Below are positions 33,476-43,388 of a DNA stretch of 64,000 nt, one piece after another. Each line of letters opens with the position of its first letter. The stretch's first letter is position 1. Origin of the DNA: Artemisia argyi (Eukaryota > Streptophyta > Magnoliopsida > Asterales > Asteraceae); the NCBI GenBank assembly GCA_030686995.1, contig CM060708.1, forward strand, positions 180,409,115 through 180,473,114. The letters are read 5' to 3'. Below the pieces are notes generated by a model, which was given only the letters and a program-made list of their open reading frames with translations, had not been told where the DNA came from and did no database searches. A program made the position numbers and the translations under genes.

Positions 33476-33785
33476 GTTGGGATCAAAGTTTTACAAACTC
33501 ACAACTTAGTTATTAGTTACTTACATTTGGTTATTATTTATGTGTTTAAGGCTTATGAAAAGCCCACAAGGCTTCCAAGCCCACGAAATGATGTAAGATG
33601 GGAGCTAGGAGTGTTGCCCTAGCTTCCCTCCTATAAATAGGACCTTAAGCACTCATTTGTATTTGGTTGGTTATTTGAATATCTTAAGGAAACTCTTGCT
33701 TTTATATTTCTCTCATTCTCATAATTATCCCATCCTTATATCTATCTTATTCTTGCTTGTGTGAAATAAATATGGGTACCTAACA
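33476..33785 (+). repeat. 5' LTR of the Ty1/copia element
   Basis: Begins TGTTGGGATC, has a TATA box CCTATAAATAGG at about 33631-33642, ends ACCTAACA, and is followed by TGGTATCATTCACCGG, a partly matching tRNA-Met primer site at 33788. About 310 bp. I could not find a matching 3' LTR in the window. Confidence 0.7.
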
Positions 33786-34186
33786 AGTGGTATCATTCAC
33801 CGGAAGAAGGTGTAGTTCTTGTTTTTAAGTTGAATCCAATCAAAAACCTCTTTTTCTACTCGATTTTTTTGTGAAAATGTTGTACTTTCTTGTTTGTTTC
33901 TTGGTTTTTATCACATCTTTCCTTACAAACTTGTGCTACAAATCATAATAAACAAAAAAGTGTCAAACTTTCTTTAAAAAAAAAGTGATTTGAGCTTGTG
34001 TGTTTCGAATTTTTTAAGCTCCTACACGTTTTATAAGAAAAAACCCTTACTTTTCTTGTTTTTCTTGGGTTTTAACATTTTTTTGATTACAAACTAGTGT
34101 TATAAACCTTTCCCAACAAGAAAGTTTCAATCTTTTTGAAAGTTTCAAGCTTAAAAAAATCAATTTTGGTTATTGTACTTGTTTTC

Positions 34187-34475
34187 TAGAACACAAAAAA
34201 TTTTCATAAAAATCATCAAGTTTGCAACTTTCTTCAAGTTTTGGTGTTTTTATAACTAGAAGTACAAGAATCTTGGAATACAAACTTCATTTGGGTGAGC
34301 TTTTAGCAAATTCAAAATCTTGGCAAACTTTTTAGAACACAAAAAAATTTCATAAAAATCATCAAGTTTGCAACTTTCTTCAAGTTTTGGTGTTTTTATA
34401 ACTAGAAGTACAAGAATCTTGAAATACAAACTTCATTTGAATGAGCTTTTTGCAAAATCAAAATTCTAGCAATCT
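34187..34475 (+). repeat. ~145 bp tandem duplication in the copia leader
   Basis: The segment from TAGAACACAAAAAA through GAATGAGCTTTT occurs twice in a row with few differences (starts near 34187 and 34332). It contains CATCAAGTTTGCAACTTTC and AACTAGAAGTACAAGAATC in both copies. Confidence 0.9.
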
Positions 34476-34628
34476 TTCTAAATCACAAAGTTTCTAAATC
34501 ACAAAGTTCCGAGAACACACTTGCTCCCGTTGCTTACTCGGTGTTTCCCTTGCTTGTATAAGTGAGAAAACACTTCTACTCGTGGTATACACTCTAAATT
34601 GTATAATTTAGAAAGTTTTGGTGCTAAG

Positions 34629-34854
34629 TTTCTAGAACACTGAAAATTTTCTAAAACACTGAAAAGTTTCTAGAACACTGAAAAGTTTCTAAAATACTGA
34701 AAAGTTTCTAGAACACTGAAAAGTTTCTAGGACACTGAAAAGTTTCTAAAACACTGAAAAGTTTCTAGAACACTGAAAAGTTTCTAAAACACTGAAAATT
34801 TTCTAGAACACTGAAAAGTTTCTAAAACACTGAAAAGTTTCTAAAACACTAAAG
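34629..34854 (+). repeat. 19 bp x 12 minisatellite with TTCTAGAA motifs
   Basis: Twelve head-to-tail units of TTTCTAGAACACTGAAAAG or variants. Five carry the perfect palindrome TTCTAGAA (TTCnnGAA, the core dimer of a heat-shock element); the others mostly read TTCTAAAA. It lies about 850 bp downstream of the LTR, before the remaining pol. Confidence 0.95.
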
Positions 34855-35105
34855 TTTCGAAAACACTCATTTTTTGAGAACACAGTTTCGAAATTACCAA
34901 AGTTTCGAGATTACATATTTTTCGAGAACTCTCAAATTCTTTCGAGAACTACTTTCTGACTAAGTTTCAAGAATTGGCATTACATCTATACCTTCTATAA
35001 GATCCATCTATCACACAAGTTTCTTTCTAACATCTTCTTACTATCTTCTTTCTATTTCTTAAAAAAAAAAAAAAAAAAAAACAAAAAAAAAATTGGCGGG
35101 AAAAT

Positions 35106-36428
35106 TTGAGTAAAATTTTTGTCTGGTTTCAAATGCATGTCGTACAAATTGTCCTTTGGTATTTGGACTCAGGCTGCTCAAAACATATGACCGAGGATCA
35201 CTCACGGCTCAAGAATTTCATGGAAAAGTTCATTGGTATGGTCAGATTCGGGAACGACCACTTTGGTGCAATAATGGGTTATGGTGATTATGTATTTGGA
35301 GATAGTGTGATATCCAAGGAGTACTACATGGAGGGACTTGGGCATAATCGATTTTCTGTTGGTCAATTTTGAGATTAAGATCTCGAAATTGCCTTCAGAA
35401 AATAAACGTGTTTTGTTAGAAAATTAGATGGTATAGATCTTCTCAAAGGCAGTCGGGGCACCAATCTTTATACCATCTCAATTGAAGACATGATGCGGTC
35501 CTCTCCCATTTGCTTGCTCTCAAAAGCATCCAAGAACAAATCATGGTTGTGGTATCATTGTTTAAACCACTTGAACTTCGGTACCATCAATGAACTCACC
35601 CGTAAGGATCTTGTTCGTGGACTGCCCAGACTAAAGTATGAAAAGGATCATCTATGCTCCGCGTGTCAAATGGGCAAGAGCAAAAAATGGGCAAGAGCAA
35701 AAAGCACACCCACAAACCCAAAACTGTCAATTCCATTATGGAAGATCTACACACTCTTCGCATGGATCTTTGTGGACCAATGAGAGTTTAAAGTATCAAT
35801 GGAAAGAAATATGTGCTAGTTATTGTTGATGACTACTCTCGCTTCACATGGGTAAAGTTTTTGTGATCTAAGGATGAAACTCTAGAGATCATCATAAGAC
35901 TCATCAAGCAATTGCAAGTTCGACTCAACAAAACTGTTAGGTTCATTCGCACTGACAATGGAATGGAATTCGTGAACAAACAACTTTCTCAATTTTATGA
36001 GAGTGTCGGCATTAGTCACCAAAAGAGCATTCCACGTACTCCTCAACAAAATGGAGTTGTTGAAAGGCGTAACCGCACTTTGGTTGAAGCTGCGAGGACT
36101 ATGCTCATCTTTTCTAAAGCTCCTATGTTCCTTTGGGCAGAAGCTATTGCTACCGCCTGCTACACACATAATCGATCCTTGATACATCCTCTCCACTACA
36201 AGACTCCATATGAACTAGTTCATGGCAGAAAACCAGACATTTCGTTTCTACGAGTATTTGGCGCATTGTGTTATCCTACAAATGACAGTGAAGATATTGA
36301 GAAACTTAAGGCAAAAGCAGACAGGCTCCTGGACAAGCAAGTCCTGGACCCTTACCAAATCTTTTGTCTCCTGGACCTATAAGCTCTGGGCATGTACAGA
36401 ATCCCACACCTGCTACTCCTTTTGTGTC
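35106..36428 (+). pseudogene. Ty1/copia pol, first part: protease and integrase
   Basis: Protease: WYLDSGCSKHMTEDHSRLKN (catalytic DSG) and VGQF followed by stops at about 35370-35410. GAG-pre-integrase: SWLWYHCLNHLNFGTINELT, LVRGLPRLKYEKDHLCSACQ. Integrase: MDLCGPMRVQSINGKKY and IVDDYSRFTWVKF, then a stop, RTDNGMEFVN and TPQQNGVVERRNRTLVEAAR, so the D, D and E positions are kept. After KLKAKAD an internal deletion removes the segment up to GPISSGHVQNPTPATPFVS. Frameshifts occur near 35700 and 36340. The frame is cut at 36428 by an LTR retrotransposon and resumes at 47391. Not functional. Confidence 0.88.
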
Positions 36429-39400
36429 TGATTGGTGTGAAACGGTCAGATAATTATTGGTCAACCACTTGTGAATGGTCAACTATAATAGTCCAACAGC
36501 TTAAACCAATGCTTCCGTGGAATACAGTGTTTCCCCAGGTCGTTATGTCCCGACGAGGTGTGGATGGTATAAAAACGGGTTTGTGATCGGGTGAATTGAA
36601 TGGCAAGTAACCAGATAAATATTTGGATTTGTTTACACTACTGGAATGATTAGAAATAACAGTATTAACAATCACGGGAAACAGAAACGTATAAACGTAA
36701 ACCAAATTAAAATCAGACGCGATTGCGTGCTGGGAAAAAGGTGAGTTTTAAGGAAATTAAACTACAGGGGGTGAAAATGAAACTTTTACAAACTTAAAAT
36801 TAAAAGAAAAGTTAAAATGAAAATGAAATTATGAAAATGATTATTTTAATATTTAAATACTATTTAATTAATTAAAACTATTTAAAAAGTAAATTAAACC
36901 TAATTTAAATAAAACTAAAAATGATAAACACTACAAATTAAACTAAAGACTTACAAAAATAATTTCTAAAACTTAAAATGAACTTGAAAAAAGTATAAAA
37001 ATTAAAAATAAATATTTTTGTCTTTTTATGGATTTTCTATTAATTAAAAACTAATTATCTTAATTAAACTATTTAAACTAATTTAAATTACTAATAATAC
37101 CTAAATGACTTAGAAAATTATGGAAAAATTCCTAGAACTATTTTATAACATTTAAAAGCTAGGAAAAATATAAAATCTAGGTGTTGCTTTATAAAAACTA
37201 ATTATGCTATTTAATACATAATTATTAGTTAATTACTAATAAAACTAATATTAAATCTAATAAATACTAAATGACAAAATAAAAATCCGAGAAATTTATT
37301 AAAATTACTTTAACATAAAAGGAAATTAATAAAAATATAAAAATACAAAGTACTTAAGAAAAATCTGAAAATAGAAATTAAAAATTAAATTACATTAAAT
37401 AGAAACTATCACTTATAATTAATTTGGATTTTCTGGATTTTTCTTTTGGAAACTTATTTTATACCTAAAAACTAACAACTTTTGTAAAAATAACTTTTTT
37501 GGAACTCAAAAATAAGCACAGTGAGTGCTTATTAGCTTAACAGTTGACTAAGTTTGACTAGACAAGGGATTAAGCTCAAATGGGCTTATGTGGGGTCCAC
37601 CATGGTTAATTCTGCTTCACTTGAGTTTATTGAACATGTTTAATCTAGAAATGATCAAATAAGCTACATGAATAAGCCCACAAGCCAGAATAAGCACTTG
37701 CTTATTTGTGGGCTGAGACAGAAATGGGACAAAGTGTGAGTGCAATTCCAAGTGGTTTCCACTTAGCCTAAGGTCAAACAATTGGTAAAATCCTGAAGCC
37801 TGCAAGGAGGGGGGGTTGGGAAAACCCAAAGTTAAGGTGTGGGACCCACTGTGGTGGGCTGCAGCAACCAATAAAAGTGGCTGTGTGGTGGTGACCTGCT
37901 GATGCAGGGGAACCCCTTGCCCTGCAGCTGAGTTTGAAGGTGTGTGGGACCCACAAAGAAAATCACAAAAATAAACTAAATAGTGGATTACAAAGTTGAG
38001 GTGGGAGACTATGATCCCAAGAAATTTCAGAACCTCAAACCAAATACAAAATTCTACAAAATTATTGCAAGTTTTGAGATTTCTGAGAATGGTGACTTTT
38101 GACTTTTTGCTCAAATTTAAAATGTTGACTTATATGAACTTCTAATCTAGTCTAATGACTTATTATGATATATTAGGCTACTGAAACATGAGTTTAAGCT
38201 AGATAAGCAACTAATGAACTTATATGAAGAAAATACACTATAATGCCTTAACAGATTACTTATATGATGAGTTTAAAACTAATTTTGACTTTTAACCAAA
38301 TGGTACTAAGGTTTTATTGTTTACTTGACTTATTATAACCTAGTGAAACATACTTAGGCTAAATAAAACATGTGAAACAGACTTGAACACCATATACCCT
38401 ACTGATCCAAACACTCCTATTATTAACTGTTTTGATGATTTCCAAACCAAAATGGCGATTTAAACATGGAAACTGATTTCAAAAATCATATTGTCATCAC
38501 ATGAAACCTTATGATCATAAAATACCAACAATAACATCATGAAACACAGAAATGACACTAAAGCTATTATGACTGTGAAATTGAAATCTTAAGCAACTAA
38601 TTATTCTAATGAAGAAGCAACCTATTTTCAACAATATTATAACTAATTAACACCAAATAAGCACAAAGATACAAATATTAGCAGAAATTAAGAACATCTA
38701 CAGTGAACTGAGATAATTGAGAAATAAGCTTACAAACTTGCATCATGCTTAGAGACAGAGAACCAAGGAATCACAAATAACCTAACACCTCCCTGAGGTA
38801 CTACAACCATGTCCATCCAGGATTCAAAATGCTCCATGCATCAATCTTTATCAAACACTGATTTTTTATTTTTCCTCTATTTGATTTGATTTTTTTTAAT
38901 ATTTTTTTCTTTTTCTAAGTGAAACTGATAATTAAGGATTCTAATAGCTTAACAAGCTTTGTCAGGGCTTATGTGAGCTAAGAGAATGTCTTTATAATCA
39001 ACTACAAACAAGATCAAGTAACTTGAGAATTTTTTGAAATTTGAAAGATGCATAAACTCAGATCTGAACTGAAACTTGAAATTGAAATTGAATAAAGTTT
39101 AAATTACATTAAGATAACAGGTTACAAGCTTTTAAATTTAAAGATTACAGCTAGAATGGAGTTTTCACTAATTACGATTACACTACTCCTAAATTACACT
39201 AGATAACTTGTAATACTCCATTTCTTTCTTCCTTTATAGACTTATAAGGTTCCCCACATGCTTCTGAACTTTTCCCACTTGAATTTGTGACCATTGGATG
39301 GGTCAATTTGATTTCATCCGTTTAAACTGATTTTGGCGCCAAAAGTGAGATAGGTTGCTTGGAGGGTTTTCAGTACAATTATTGGTATTTGGAGGGTTGT

Positions 39401-40437
39401 GTAAGGTGTAGGGGACAAGTAGGGTGAGCCAGGGGGTGGTGGAGGCAAGTTGTTGTCAGGTTGCAGTTGTAGGGGAGGAAAGTGGTGTAGGTTTGGTATG
39501 TGGCATCCCCTGGTGAAAACTTTAGAGGTGAGTTTTGTTGTGGGACTGACAGGGAGGGTAGAGAGGTGGTGTAGGAGGCTGTAGATGTAGAGTGGTGAGG
39601 TGGAGGAGGCAAGTAGCAGGGGAGGTGGAGTTGGGAGGTGGAAGATGGGAGGGTCAAACGGGCGTTGACCTGTTTTATTTAAAGTGGGAGTGGGCTTTTG
39701 GGATAATTGGGCCTTGGGTATGTTTTGGACCACGGCTGTGTTTTGTTTATTTTGGATTTAGGTTTGGTTTTGGGTTAATAAGATAACAAGGGTCCGTTTG
39801 GTTTAGTGATATAACAAGGACCAAAATTGTAAATTTGTGAAAGTGAAGGGACCTGTTGTGTAATGTTTCCAAACTACTTCCAAGGACTAAACCTGCAATA
39901 AAACCATAACACAAGGACCAAAGATTCATATTTTCCATTTTTTTAAACCTCGGGGACCATTTATGCAATTTTATGAAACTAGAAGGGTTGAAACTGTAAT
40001 TTCTCAAAAGTTATCAAAATGTTCCAAATTGTAAGTTATGAATAGTACAAGGGTGTGTTTTGATAAATTCCATTATTTAAACACCTAGGGACTAATTTTG
40101 CCAATTTTGAAACTTGAAGGGTAAAAGTTGCCAATTTGTGTAAACTTTTATCCAGGGACTATTTGTGAATAAGTTTGACTTCCTAAGGACTTAAGTTGAC
40201 TTTTTATTCATTTTAAACCTTCAGGGACTAGTTTTGCCAGTATATGAAACTTGAGGGACTGAAACTGCCAATTATGCAAACTTTGTTCATTTTTTATCTG
40301 TTTTTTATTATTTTGCATTTGAAACATATAAAACACACTTCTAAGATATTTTAAGTATTATGATGCATATTTGAGTATTTTTGGATGTTTTGGCTGTTCA
40401 GATTGGTATAAAATGATGAGTATTTAGACACTCATCA
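36429..40437 (-). repeat. Left (3') LTR, 4.0 kb
   Basis: Pairs with 43389-47390. By eye about five mismatches in the first 230 bp, so insertion looks fairly recent. Very AT-rich for 36700-37520; G-rich on the plus strand at 39355-39660, which generates long but meaningless proline-rich ORFs on the minus strand. Confidence 0.95.
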
Positions 40438-40456
40438 ATCCCCCACACTAAAACAT
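40438..40456 (-). other. Polypurine tract of the 4 kb-LTR element
   Basis: Minus strand TTTTAGTGTGGGGGAT next to the left LTR. The same AAGTGTGGGGG motif recurs at about 40980-41000 and 41205-41222, so there may be spare tracts. Confidence 0.75.
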
Positions 40457-40479
40457 TGCTAGTCCCTAGCAATCTTTTG

Positions 40480-40915
40480 TGGAAAACTTGATGGATTTGA
40501 AAAACTCTTTACCAAAAGCCATCACTTCTGGAGTAGCCAGATGTAAGAACTGTGGCACACCTGATAACCGTGTGATTTTGAGCAAACCACCAGCTGTCAA
40601 CGGATTTGATTAGTCTTTACCAAAAGCCGTTTGCTTCTGGACTAGCCAACTCTTGATGGACTAAGTCAACATCTTGGTGAGCTGATTACCAATTATGGAT
40701 TTTCCACGGCCTTTACCACAAGCCATAATCTTGCGGGCTAGCCAACTGATTCGCTTTATGGGATATGGCGAGTTGATTTACCATACAATTTTGGGCAAAT
40801 TGCAAGCCATCAACGGGTTTGAGATGTCTTTACCAAGAGCCGTTTGCTCCTGGACTAGCCAATCCATTTGTCATTTAGACTTTGGCGGACTGATTACCAC
40901 AAAAATTTTGTAATA
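40480..40915. repeat. Imperfect repeats built on CTTTACCAAAAGCC...GGACTAGCCAA
   Basis: Four spaced copies of CTTTACCA[AC][AG]AGCC followed about 15 bases later by TCTGGACTAGCCA or a variant (near 40508, 40613, 40709, 40829). Between them come GATTTTGAGCAAACC/TTTTGGGCAAATTGC-type words. The period is about 100-120 bp. No coding role is visible. Confidence 0.75.
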
Positions 40916-41107
40916 AAGTGAAAAATTTGGCTAAAACGGGGGTACTAGAAGATATAATGTGATAAAATTCGCTAGAATTTCCCCCCCCCCCACACTTAGA
41001 ATTGAATATTGTCCTCAATATTCAAAGTCCCGGTTATTATGCCAACTCTTTGAACGTAAAAGGGCAACATTACAAGCTAAATGTGGAAATATCATTTTTC
41101 ACTTTAT

Positions 41108-41109
<2 letters not shown>

Positions 41110-41164
<55 letters not shown>
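41110..41164. repeat. (AT)n microsatellite
   Basis: About 27 AT dinucleotides. It produces the artificial Tyr-Ile ORFs on the plus strand. Confidence 0.97.
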
Positions 41165-41166
<2 letters not shown>

Positions 41167-41527
41167 TTTTTTAGAGTATATACATGGTAACAACAGCAGG
41201 GGCAATGCCCCCACACTTAGGGTGAAAACCCCGTATGCATGCTACTGTTTTTGTTTACCGAGTCGCTAGCTTGACTCGACCCCGAATTCATTTGTCCTTG
41301 GGGAAGCATGATGTGGAAGAAATAATCTCCATCGGACTTTCATTCAAGATGTTTGGATAAATATTTGAAGCACGTGAAAGTTTCACACCGATGAGATATA
41401 CAGATCCTGGCTCAAAATTTATAATTGAGAATGCCGGGGTCAAAGAAAGTGTCTTCATTCCCGAGGGAGTGAAGAAGAGGAGAAATCACCTAGTAGGTGA
41501 AAGAAAGGAGAGAGATCAGAATAGCAA
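41165..41527 (-). other. Non-coding 3' internal stretch of the 4 kb-LTR element
   Basis: Minus strand holds CCTAAGTGTGGGGGCATTGC (41202-41222) and no open frame. In full elements the reverse transcriptase would lie in this interval. Confidence 0.6.
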
Positions 41528-42688
41528 TTAAGATAAGAACTTCCTCCTCAAGAAAGTATATTCAAGTGGAGGAGGCAAGCCCTTAAGCTTGATCTCAAGA
41601 AATTTATTAGTTTTCTCAACTGATTTGATTTTCTTATTATGAAGTTGTTTGGGTGGAAGAGGGGGAGATGGATCTTCGTTTAACAAACTTTCTAGAAAAA
41701 GAATGTCCCCCTCAGGATCAAGATAGTTATCATCAACTTCATACGAAGTTGAACTATCTATGGCAAGGAAAGCTTCGACTTCTTCCAGATCATCTTTGAA
41801 ATCAAAGAGATCATTACTTCCTGATGGAAGTGGACTGGTGTGAGTGAGTTCATCAGTGAACTCCACGAGAAGAAAGTCAACTTTAGAGTGGGGAAGGGAT
41901 ACATTAACATACTCAATGTCTCCATAAGATAAACAATCATCACTGGAATCAGAGACATTCCCCATTTGATCATTTGGATTATCAGGGGGTGAAGGAATAT
42001 CACACAGTTGATCAAAAGTCCTCTGTGACTCTCTCGGGATTGGGACAAGGATTTCAACACTAGACTTTATTAATTCGTCCGATTCCTTATTAGGAACAGT
42101 GCTAAGATGCTCATCCCCCATGTTTAGAGAGTGAGTGTGAACTTTGGGTGTGATAACAACAGAATGAGGGAGATGAGAGGAGCTAGCATTCATGGATTGT
42201 ACAAGTTCCATTTGATCTTCTGCTAGTAATTTCTCCGTCACATTATTTTCTCCCTGATTTTCCAAGGAAGGAATCACAACTGACGAACTCGATGAATCTT
42301 TTTGAATGATAACAATGTTATCTTCATCATCATCACTGTCATCATCGTCATAAAATAGAGCAGCAGTGCGAAGATTGGCACGTATTTTAGCTGCACGCTG
42401 CTCAGCCAGTAATTCTTCCATGCTTTTTCCAGAATCTCGTTCTTCAGCAAGTAATTCTGCGATAGATTTATCACGAGAATTTTGAATGAGTGGAAACTGT
42501 GGGGGTGTGGATGTGTCAAAACCGGAAGGTTGACATTGATCATCATTGTGAGGACCCCCACAATATACACAAGAAGAACTTGGATCATGGCAAAGAGAAA
42601 TATTAGCCAACTCCTCCTTAAGATCTTTAAGTTTCTCAAGAACCTCTATATAAGGGTCTTGCTGGATATGAGGAGTTGCTTGAATCAT
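41528..42688 (-). CDS. Gag-derived ORF with a zinc knuckle and acidic linker
   Basis: 386 codons. A zinc knuckle CVYCGGPHNDDQC (about residues 39-51) has CX2CX3HX4C spacing. Two ELLAE(E/Q)R repeats (about 79-107), an Asp/Glu-rich stretch with DDDDSDDDEDN (about 115-125), a long acidic Ser-rich linker, and a C-terminus with FLEIKLKGLPPPLEYTFL. The last motif matches ELPPHLEYAFL, which in Asteraceae gypsy polyproteins stands just before reverse transcriptase. So this is gag plus linker from which pol was removed. The first ATG is used; the frame may have been continuous with 42710-43108, which ends 22 bases upstream. No protease is evident. Likely role: particle protein of a non-autonomous element. 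Confidence 0.7.
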   Translation of the reverse strand: MIQATPHIQQDPYIEVLEKLKDLKEELANISLCHDPSSSCVYCGGPHNDDQCQPSGFDTSTPPQFPLIQNSRDKSIAELLAEERDSGKSMEELLAEQRAAKIRANLRTAALFYDDDDSDDDEDNIVIIQKDSSSSSVVIPSLENQGENNVTEKLLAEDQMELVQSMNASSSHLPHSVVITPKVHTHSLNMGDEHLSTVPNKESDELIKSSVEILVPIPRESQRTFDQLCDIPSPPDNPNDQMGNVSDSSDDCLSYGDIEYVNVSLPHSKVDFLLVEFTDELTHTSPLPSGSNDLFDFKDDLEEVEAFLAIDSSTSYEVDDNYLDPEGDILFLESLLNEDPSPPLPPKQLHNKKIKSVEKTNKFLEIKLKGLPPPLEYTFLRRKFLS

Positions 42689-42709
42689 TTGGCATTGTGG
42701 AGGTGGGTC

Positions 42710-43108
42710 TTAAAACGGATAGTCGTAATTGTTACAAGGAAATGGAGTCCTTGTTTGACAATTAGAGCTAAAGTGTGGACCTCCACAGTACTCACAACAG
42801 TTGAACTGATGTGGCTGTGAGTCATAATTGTTATTAGGAAACTGCTCATAGACAAGCGTGTTTCCTGATTGACAATCAGAACTGTAGTGTGAACCACCAC
42901 AGTACTTACAACAGTAAAACTGCTGAGACTCATGGTGTGGAAGCTGATGGAATGAATCAATTGTATCCTGGTAGGAATAGGGATTCTGGTTATAGACAGA
43001 CCCGTTTCCTGACTCTACCATGCTACAACTGGGGCAATTACCACCATTATGAGGACCTCCACACCATTGACAATCAAGATGGTGAGGATAAGACATAGAA
43101 AGAATCAA
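42710..43108 (-). CDS. Triple zinc-knuckle gag-like ORF
   Basis: 132 codons with three knuckles in a row: CQWCGGPHNGGNC (about 14-26), CKYCGGSHYSSDC (about 68-80) and CEYCGGPHFSSNC (about 107-119), all CX2CX3HX4C. Spacers are rich in Tyr, Asn and Gln (for example NPYSYQDTIDSFHQ). I recognise this CGGPHNGGNCPSC type from Asteraceae retroelement proteins. It is the first ORF after the primer-binding site (258 bp away), so it takes the position of gag. The knuckles imply RNA binding. Confidence 0.72.
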   Translation of the reverse strand: MILSMSYPHHLDCQWCGGPHNGGNCPSCSMVESGNGSVYNQNPYSYQDTIDSFHQLPHHESQQFYCCKYCGGSHYSSDCQSGNTLVYEQFPNNNYDSQPHQFNCCEYCGGPHFSSNCQTRTPFPCNNYDYPF

Positions 43109-43366
43109 AGGGTTTTGGAGGGTAAGAAATGTAGAATCAAATAGGTAAGAGGGTAAAGATGGATATTTTGGGGATTTTTGATAAACATTTTATAAGAAAG
43201 AAAATCTTTTTGTGTTTTTGTGTTCGTTGAAAACTGATTTTAAAATGTTTTCGAGAACCGTTTTGTTTTTATATGATAATAATATGAGCAAGGATGGATA
43301 AATATACAATGAGCGTGTATCCAGAATCACTGATACATAAAACCGTTTAAAATACGCGCACAACCT

Positions 43367-43383
43367 CCCCGGCAGCGGCGCCA
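43367..43383 (-). other. Athila-type primer-binding site of the 4 kb-LTR element
   Basis: TGGCGCCGCTGCCGGGG on the minus strand, five bases from the right LTR. One base differs from the site at 25177-25193. Confidence 0.88.
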
Positions 43384-43388
43384 AATGT

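Larger units (their letters stand above)
33786..35105 (+). other. Copia leader with repeats; gag absent
   Basis: Where gag should lie there is only AT-rich leader sequence full of duplications: a ~145 bp direct duplication (34187-34475), a 19 bp array (34629-34854), and degenerate AAGTTTCGAGAA-type words to 34980. A purine run, mostly A, is at 35059-35091. The deletion extends to just before the protease. Confidence 0.7.

Noticed and set aside
34629..34854. CRISPR-like array
   Set aside because: Units are contiguous 19-mers with no spacers; this is a plant minisatellite.
37617..38114. 165-codon minus-strand ORF in the 4 kb LTR
   Set aside because: The homologous ORF in the other LTR (44760-45071) is frameshifted, and the sequence matches no family; chance ORF in LTR.
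39314..39733. Proline-rich 139-codon ORF (and its copy at 46336-46611)
   Set aside because: It lies in the G-rich part of the 4 kb LTR; the second LTR copy has it only in shortened form, and composition explains the lack of stops.
41081..41269. ORF with a run of Tyr-Ile
   Set aside because: Translation of the (AT)n microsatellite.
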